The notes beneath the pieces are model-generated. The model worked only from the letters and a program-made list of their open reading frames with translations. It ran no database searches and was not told the DNA's origin. 64,000 bases of DNA from Anthropogastromicrobium aceti (GTDB lineage Bacteria; Bacillota; Clostridia; Lachnospirales; Lachnospiraceae), in NCBI RefSeq assembly GCF_025567095.1, contig NZ_JAOQJH010000003.1, one strand, 5' to 3'. A program made the position numbers and the translations under genes. This document shows, one piece after another, positions 59,044 through 64,000 of the stretch. Each line of letters begins with the position of its first letter. The stretch's first letter is position 1.

Positions 59044-59290
59044 ATATGGATATAGAGGAGTACATGTGTATTATCAGAAAAATGGAAGATACAATCCTAT
59101 TGAGATATAGTTTAATACGTGGTTTATGGACAATTAAATAATTGGCTACACGAATTGTATAAAAAGAATTATCCTATAGAAATGGGAAGACAACTGTTAT
59201 GGATAGTCAATGGCTTGGTATTGTGTTGAGCTTGATAAAGACGATGAGGAAAAAACATAGAATAAGGATTATAGAGGAAAGAGGAAGAGT

Positions 59291-61237
59291 ATGTACTTAT
59301 CAAAGATTTCAATTAAAAATTTTAGGATGTTTTCTGATGCTGTAGAAATTTCTTTTTCAAAGGGATTAAATTTGTTAGTAGGTGAGAATGGCTCAGGGAA
59401 GAGTTCAGTGGTAGATGCTATTCGTGCTTTATTGGGAGAAAATGAATTTTCAAGAAGAGGAATCATAGAAGAAGATTTTTATTCTGTGTTTTGCGAATCT
59501 CAGAAAAAATCTTCAGAAAGTTTTTTTATTTCAGGTGTATTTTCAAATTTGACAGAGGCACAGAAAGTCGAGTATTTGTCCTGGTTGGATAAAGACTTCA
59601 ATGCTAAGCTTAATTTTGAAGTTCAGCAGACACTTAATAGAAGAAACAATTATAAACAAAAAAGATGGGGTGGCAGTTCTTCAAATTCTTTCTTTGATGT
59701 TGAACCGCTGAATGATATTCAATGCGTGTACTTGCCAGCGTTAAGAGATGCCGAACGTAGTTTAAGAACTGGTCGTGGTTCACGTTTGGCACGTTTTATC
59801 GCTAATTTATCTGCAGACGATCTTAAGTTAAAAAGAGAAAATGAAGAATTAATGCCTCTTGAGCAAGATCTTAAAGAGTTTAATGAAAAGGCTGCAAATG
59901 AGTCAGAAATTATAAATGCGACAGAATTGATTAATTCTAGTATTATGAATGCTGCAGGAAACGTATATGGGCAGAAAACTCAAATACAATTCAATGTACT
60001 GTCGTATGAGAGAATCATAGAGTCTTTACAAATATTGTTTTCTGATGATCTTATCAGCAATTCAAATGTATTTAGGAGCTTATCAGAGAATAGTTTGGGC
60101 TATAACAATCTCATTTATATAGCTACGATTTTGGCTGAATTTGAGGGATTGAAGGATAGATACACAACACCAAGAATTTTGCTTATTGAGGAATTAGAGG
60201 CGCATCTTCATCCACAGCTTCAGATTAAGTTATTGCAGTATTTACAAAAGCAGGCTACAGACTTTAATATTCAGGTGATTATTACAACTCACTCTTCATT
60301 ATTGGCTGCAAGTGTGCCACTTGAAAGTATTATTGTTTTATCTAAAACAAAAGAAGATATTTCTATTACACCGCTTATTGAATGTGGAATAGATAAATCG
60401 GCTTTAAAATTTCTTAATAGATGGCTGGATGCAACAAAGACTGCTTTGTTTTTCTCTAAGGGTAATATTTTTGTTGAGGGGATAGCAGAAGCTATTCTGA
60501 TTCCTGAATTGGCAAAAATATATCTAAGAAAACAAAAAGAAGCTGGTTTGACAAAAATATCATCTCTTGAGGAAGCAGGTATTTCTGTCATAAACATGAA
60601 TGGAATATATTTCCATTATTTCATGCAACTCTATGACGGATATAGAATTATAATACCTGATCCCAAAGATATGGAAACAAAGACAGCTTATCAGGAAAGG
60701 ATCAAGACTTTAAAACATAAAGAGGTTTTAAATAGTAGCGAATTTGCTACTACAAAGAAAATTGAGGCTAGATGCGTGGCTATTACGGATAATGATCCAG
60801 AAAAGGGTGTTTATCCATCAAAAGGTGATCATATAGAAGGTAATAACCCACAGTTATATTATGCGAGACAGGTTAAGAATATGACTGAGAATTGCCGTGT
60901 GTTCATTAATAGGAAAACATTTGAGTATGATTTAGCATTGGAAAGCCACTATAATGCGAAAGTGATGCTGAAGATTCTTTTAGAAGAAATTACCACGGCT
61001 GGAGATATTAAAAAAAACATGGAAAAGTATATTGCGAAAATTGATTCAATTGATTCATGTGAAAAAAGTGTTGATACAAAAATGGCCGCTTTTATTTTGG
61101 AACAAGTTGATTCAAGTTATATAGGTAAAGGGCGTTTTGCGCAATTGCTCGCTGAAAAGATTGATTCTGATTTTAGTGTGCCAGAATATATAAGCAATGC
61201 AATAAAATTTATTCTAATGTTGGGTGAACGGGTATGA
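59291..61237 (+). CDS. gajA: OLD-family ATP-dependent endonuclease, Gabija GajA-like
   Basis: A 648-residue protein with an N-terminal ABC-type ATPase and a C-terminal TOPRIM nuclease. Walker A GENGSGKSS is at residues 31-39, the Walker B-like segment LLIEELEAHLHPQ is near residue 300 and an H-loop lies in TTHSSLLAA. TOPRIM residues are Glu396 (FVEGIAEA), Asp500 and Asp502 (ITDND), and KTFEYDLA is present as in class 2 OLD proteins. AGAGGAAGAG precedes the ATG. It overlaps the UvrD-like helicase gene by 4 bases (ATGA). OLD plus UvrD pairs are the core of the Gabija anti-phage system, in which GajA cuts DNA when nucleotide levels fall. Confidence 0.85.
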   Translation: MYLSKISIKNFRMFSDAVEISFSKGLNLLVGENGSGKSSVVDAIRALLGENEFSRRGIIEEDFYSVFCESQKKSSESFFISGVFSNLTEAQKVEYLSWLDKDFNAKLNFEVQQTLNRRNNYKQKRWGGSSSNSFFDVEPLNDIQCVYLPALRDAERSLRTGRGSRLARFIANLSADDLKLKRENEELMPLEQDLKEFNEKAANESEIINATELINSSIMNAAGNVYGQKTQIQFNVLSYERIIESLQILFSDDLISNSNVFRSLSENSLGYNNLIYIATILAEFEGLKDRYTTPRILLIEELEAHLHPQLQIKLLQYLQKQATDFNIQVIITTHSSLLAASVPLESIIVLSKTKEDISITPLIECGIDKSALKFLNRWLDATKTALFFSKGNIFVEGIAEAILIPELAKIYLRKQKEAGLTKISSLEEAGISVINMNGIYFHYFMQLYDGYRIIIPDPKDMETKTAYQERIKTLKHKEVLNSSEFATTKKIEARCVAITDNDPEKGVYPSKGDHIEGNNPQLYYARQVKNMTENCRVFINRKTFEYDLALESHYNAKVMLKILLEEITTAGDIKKNMEKYIAKIDSIDSCEKSVDTKMAAFILEQVDSSYIGKGRFAQLLAEKIDSDFSVPEYISNAIKFILMLGERV

Positions 61238-63168
61238 GCATAGATATTTTTAGAAAACTTTTATGTAAAAAGTCGGGGGAGATATCAAATTTTCTTGAAT
61301 GTAATGGAAGATTGTGTGGTAAGTGTCGACATGATGGATATTGTAATGCCTCACATTTGAGTGAAAAGCAGTATGCATATATAGATGCTGATATTTATTC
61401 GAGTATTTATTTGAATGCATGTCCAGGAAGTGGCAAGACGGAAGTACTTGGTGTGAAATGTGCACTGGAATTTGAACGATGGTCAGTATCTAATTCAGGC
61501 ATTGCGGTATTAACATTTACTAACTCTGCTGAAGAAGAAATGAGAAGTAGAATTTTATTATATTCCTCTAAAAGTGTTAGCTACCCACATTATGTAGGTA
61601 CATTTACAAGTTGGTTACATGGTTATATTGCAAATCCATTTTTATACAAAATTGCTCATAATGGATGTGATGGGAAAGAAGATACAAGCCTTCGGATCGT
61701 CGATTCTGACTGTGGTAGTGAGTTTTTAAATGCGTTTAAAACAAAATATAGCTATGGGCAGCAATTAAACAATATTCCGGGAAATGCGTATCATTGGAAT
61801 ATTAAAACTCAAAAATTCATATTTAGTGGAAATGATAGAAGGGCTGTTTCTGAATTTGATAGTGCATACTCATTAAGAAACTATATGAAGGAAGATTTGT
61901 ATAAAACAAAAGAAAAATTTTGGAAGTCTGGTTTTTTTACATATGAAGATGTTGACTATCTAGCGTATAGACTTCTCTTAATCTATTCTGATATAGCTGA
62001 TTTGATTTCTAAACGTTTTCCTGTGGTTATAGTCGATGAATGTCAAGATTTGTCGTATGCTCAGTTGCGAATCCTGGAAGTTCTTCATCAACATGGGACT
62101 GCTATCCATCTTATTGGTGACTTGAATCAGGCAATTTACGAATTCAGACAGATAGACATAAATAATACGTTGGAGTTTATCAGTAATAATAGGCTTTCGG
62201 AAATGATTCTTGATGAGAATTATAGAAGCAATCAAAAAATTGTAGATGCTTCCATAAAAATTATTCAAAGCGAATCTCTAATAGTAGGAAAGCGAGAGTT
62301 AATTGTTTCAAGACCACTTATCGCTATTCTTTATAAGAAAAAACAAGTACAGGAATTGGTTAATTATTATTCTAATATTTTAAATGAAGAAGGTTTGATG
62401 TTGAATGAAAGTAGGATTATCGTCAGAAATAATTCTGTAAAAAATATGATACTAGGAAAGAAGACAACAACCGGAACAATAAATACTATTGAGGATTTTG
62501 CACATTTTGTTTATCTCAGAAAGAATAACAGTTTAGAATGCTTTCAAGAGAGTACAAGATTGTTAGCAAGGGCAATTCAAAGAGCGTTCTTTGCAAATGA
62601 AGTTCATAGTAATTCCAATAATCTATATAAGCCTGAAAGCTTGGAAAACTCAGAATGGAACGCAATAATTGTTTCTGTGCAGAAAAAATTACTGGCGGAT
62701 AGCGCTGTATCTGATTTAAATAAGACATGGTTAGCCTGGAAAAAGGCATTGGCTAGTTGCTTGAAAAATATAGATGTAATACTATCGCATACAATAGAAC
62801 TAAAATCAATTCGAAGTGGTATGACAAATGAAAGAGTTATAGATACTTTTTCGGGATCAAGTGATCATGATATATCAATAAATATTGAGACTATTCATGG
62901 ATGCAAAGGAATGAGTTTAGATTCTGTATTGTTTGTATCGAGCTATACGAAATCTACAAGTAGTTCAGGTGCTCACTGGCGTGATTGGTTTCAGCATAGC
63001 GAAGCTGGTTTAAGTGAAGCTCACCGCTTAGCTTATGTGGCTTTTTCACGAGCAAAACATTTGCTAGCACTAGGAATTCCCAATCCACCTAGTGCACCTT
63101 TGAGTGAAGCAGATAAACAAATATTGACTGATTACGGATTTGAAATAATAGAGATACCAGAAGGCTAA
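61234..63168 (+). CDS. gajB: UvrD/PcrA-like helicase, Gabija GajB-like
   Basis: A 644-residue superfamily 1 helicase. Walker A CPGSGKT is at residues 63-69, motif II DECQD starts at Asp268, followed by LIGDLNQAIYEFR, DENYRSNQKI, a late THGCKGM-like segment (ETIHGCKGMSLDSV) and motif VI YVAFSRAKHLL. An N-terminal cluster CNGRLCGKCRHDGYC (about residues 23-37) could bind zinc or an iron-sulfur group. The gene overlaps gajA by 4 bases, so the two proteins should be made together. It is somewhat longer than the best-known GajB. Confidence 0.85.
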   Translation: MSIDIFRKLLCKKSGEISNFLECNGRLCGKCRHDGYCNASHLSEKQYAYIDADIYSSIYLNACPGSGKTEVLGVKCALEFERWSVSNSGIAVLTFTNSAEEEMRSRILLYSSKSVSYPHYVGTFTSWLHGYIANPFLYKIAHNGCDGKEDTSLRIVDSDCGSEFLNAFKTKYSYGQQLNNIPGNAYHWNIKTQKFIFSGNDRRAVSEFDSAYSLRNYMKEDLYKTKEKFWKSGFFTYEDVDYLAYRLLLIYSDIADLISKRFPVVIVDECQDLSYAQLRILEVLHQHGTAIHLIGDLNQAIYEFRQIDINNTLEFISNNRLSEMILDENYRSNQKIVDASIKIIQSESLIVGKRELIVSRPLIAILYKKKQVQELVNYYSNILNEEGLMLNESRIIVRNNSVKNMILGKKTTTGTINTIEDFAHFVYLRKNNSLECFQESTRLLARAIQRAFFANEVHSNSNNLYKPESLENSEWNAIIVSVQKKLLADSAVSDLNKTWLAWKKALASCLKNIDVILSHTIELKSIRSGMTNERVIDTFSGSSDHDISINIETIHGCKGMSLDSVLFVSSYTKSTSSSGAHWRDWFQHSEAGLSEAHRLAYVAFSRAKHLLALGIPNPPSAPLSEADKQILTDYGFEIIEIPEG

Positions 63169-63239
63169 AATGTATCTGTGCATAATGTGTTGATTTAGAA
63201 GACCATGAGGACGGTTCCATACCACATTGGTGCCTGTCC

Positions 63240-63524
63240 GTGCGTCCAGCGAAGGGTGTGCAATCCGACAGGTGGAACTCCTGTCAAATAAGCTGCTAAC
63301 CACAGCTGTGTAGCGTAGACAGCAAGGTTGCAGGGATAGCTACCCTGCGCCGAAATACCATAAATCGGAGTGCCGACTCTGTGGGCTGAGTGGAAGACTA
63401 CATGTGGGTTTATCGTTAAGGTGAGATTTCACACAGCTCCGCGGCGTCGGAAGGACGTGGTACAATATGGTTGCAGTCAAACACATTGGGGTCAGAGTAC
63501 CGGTTCTAAAGGATAACCTAAATG
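63240..63524 (+). mobile_element. 5' remnant of a group II intron (IIA/Ll.LtrB-like)
   Basis: The segment opens with GTGCGTCCAGCG and AGGGTGT, the layout of group IIA intron 5' ends. Domain I-like hairpins such as GACAGGTGG/CTCCTGTC follow, and it reaches GGATAACCTAAATG at 63511-63524, which resembles the segment before the intron-encoded reverse transcriptase start in Ll.LtrB. After that ATG only 15 codons are open (stop at 63567). No RT or domain V/VI is seen, so the intron is truncated and cannot splice. Confidence 0.65.
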
Positions 63525-63670
63525 AAAAAAATAACGTTTGCTTACAACTACCTTAATAATTACCAATAGAAAGACAAACAAATGTTCAAAAAAAGCTATA
63601 CTTTTTAGATTAAATATGATAAAATGATAACATAAAAAATAATATAAATAAAACAATAAGGAGATGTACT

Positions 63671-63889
63671 ATGGATTGGGCATTAATTTTAACAGCAATT
63701 GGAACAGTAGCAACAGTTATTTCAATGATAGCGACTATTAAAGCTAAGAATGAAGCAAAAAAAATATTGAAGCAAATAAAAGAAGAAAAAAGTCGTAATA
63801 TAACGAATAGCGGATCAATAAATGCTACTAATAATGGAAATAATTCAGGCATAATCAGTGGCATTAACTCGGGAGAAATGCATCTATGA
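63671..63889 (+). CDS. Small single-pass membrane peptide with Asn/Gly-rich tail
   Basis: A 72-residue protein. One N-terminal membrane helix (WALILTAIGTVATVISMIATI) is followed by a Lys/Glu-rich helix and a tail of N-x-G style repeats (NSGSINATNNGNNSG, then GINSGEMHL). AAGGAGATG lies before the ATG. The family is unknown to me. Small membrane proteins of this shape next to defence genes may be toxins or membrane effectors, but this is speculation. Confidence 0.6.
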   Translation: MDWALILTAIGTVATVISMIATIKAKNEAKKILKQIKEEKSRNITNSGSINATNNGNNSGIISGINSGEMHL

Positions 63890-63931
63890 TAAGTGATAAG
63901 TATAACGTGGATAATAACGTAAACGCTCAAT

Positions 63932-63973
63932 AGTGGGTATACCCACTTCAAATAGCCGCTCCTGAGAGCGGCT
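63932..63973. terminator. Palindrome and stem-loop at the right end of the window
   Basis: AGTGGGTATACCCACT (63932-63947) is a perfect 16-base palindrome. AGCCGCTC/GAGCGGCT (63954-63973) is an 8-bp stem with a CTGA loop followed by moderately T-rich sequence. The second is a likely terminator of the small membrane gene; the first could be a binding site. Confidence 0.55.
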
Positions 63974-64000
63974 TACAGTTCATTTTATTTTCGACATTCG

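Overview
The window reads as a low-GC Firmicutes chromosome of the Clostridia, most like a Lachnospiraceae member. The signs are spoIVA with a sigma-E-type promoter, paired glgC/glgD, an NfnAB-type reductase pair, a DUF512 radical-SAM protein, a 3H-domain NiaR-like regulator, AGGAGG-type ribosome sites and strong TTGACA/TATAAT promoters. No species is claimed. All coordinates and motifs were read by eye; no database search was run.

Positions 1-6000 hold housekeeping genes: the end of a TPR protein, a DagK-type lipid kinase, the primary sigma factor, htpG with a CIRCE element, a DUF5721-like gene and tRNA-Thr(CGT). Positions 6037-15900 look like a discrete accessory block. It has a PadR/HAAS pair, two tandemly duplicated HAAS-like genes, and two paralogous cassettes of secreted protein plus two permeases that share one ABC ATPase. 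A roughly 60-bp imperfect inverted repeat flanks the block.

Positions 16000-46100 are mostly core genes: M18 aminopeptidase, an orphan SsuBC-type transporter, asd, galM, topB, glgCD, der-plsY-gpsA, spoIVA, a membrane MutS homologue, alaS, a NiaR-like repressor beside a PTS-IIC-type membrane protein, rpsU, nfnAB and a sortase.

Positions 46157-63973 are a defence and mobile island, more AT-rich towards its right end. In order it carries an Mrr-type nuclease, a PLD-helicase with a methyltransferase, a compact TnpB/Cas12-like effector with its own CRISPR array, a phosphoesterase/HTH/nuclease trio, a decayed gene, a Gabija-like OLD nuclease plus UvrD helicase, a group II intron remnant and a small membrane peptide.

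The most interesting locus is 50703-53267. A 495-residue RuvC nuclease related to TnpB, lacking the usual zinc-finger cysteines, lies upstream of an array of seven 32-nt repeats plus one decayed repeat. No cas1 or cas2 is present. Between gene and array is a structured RNA (copy A) with an anti-repeat. After the array a second, sequence-diverged but covarying copy (B) is fused in cis to the 3' end of a repeat, like a natural single guide or a transposon right-end RNA. The locus therefore seems to hold both a split tracrRNA/crRNA form and a fused form, as expected of a transposon-to-CRISPR intermediate.
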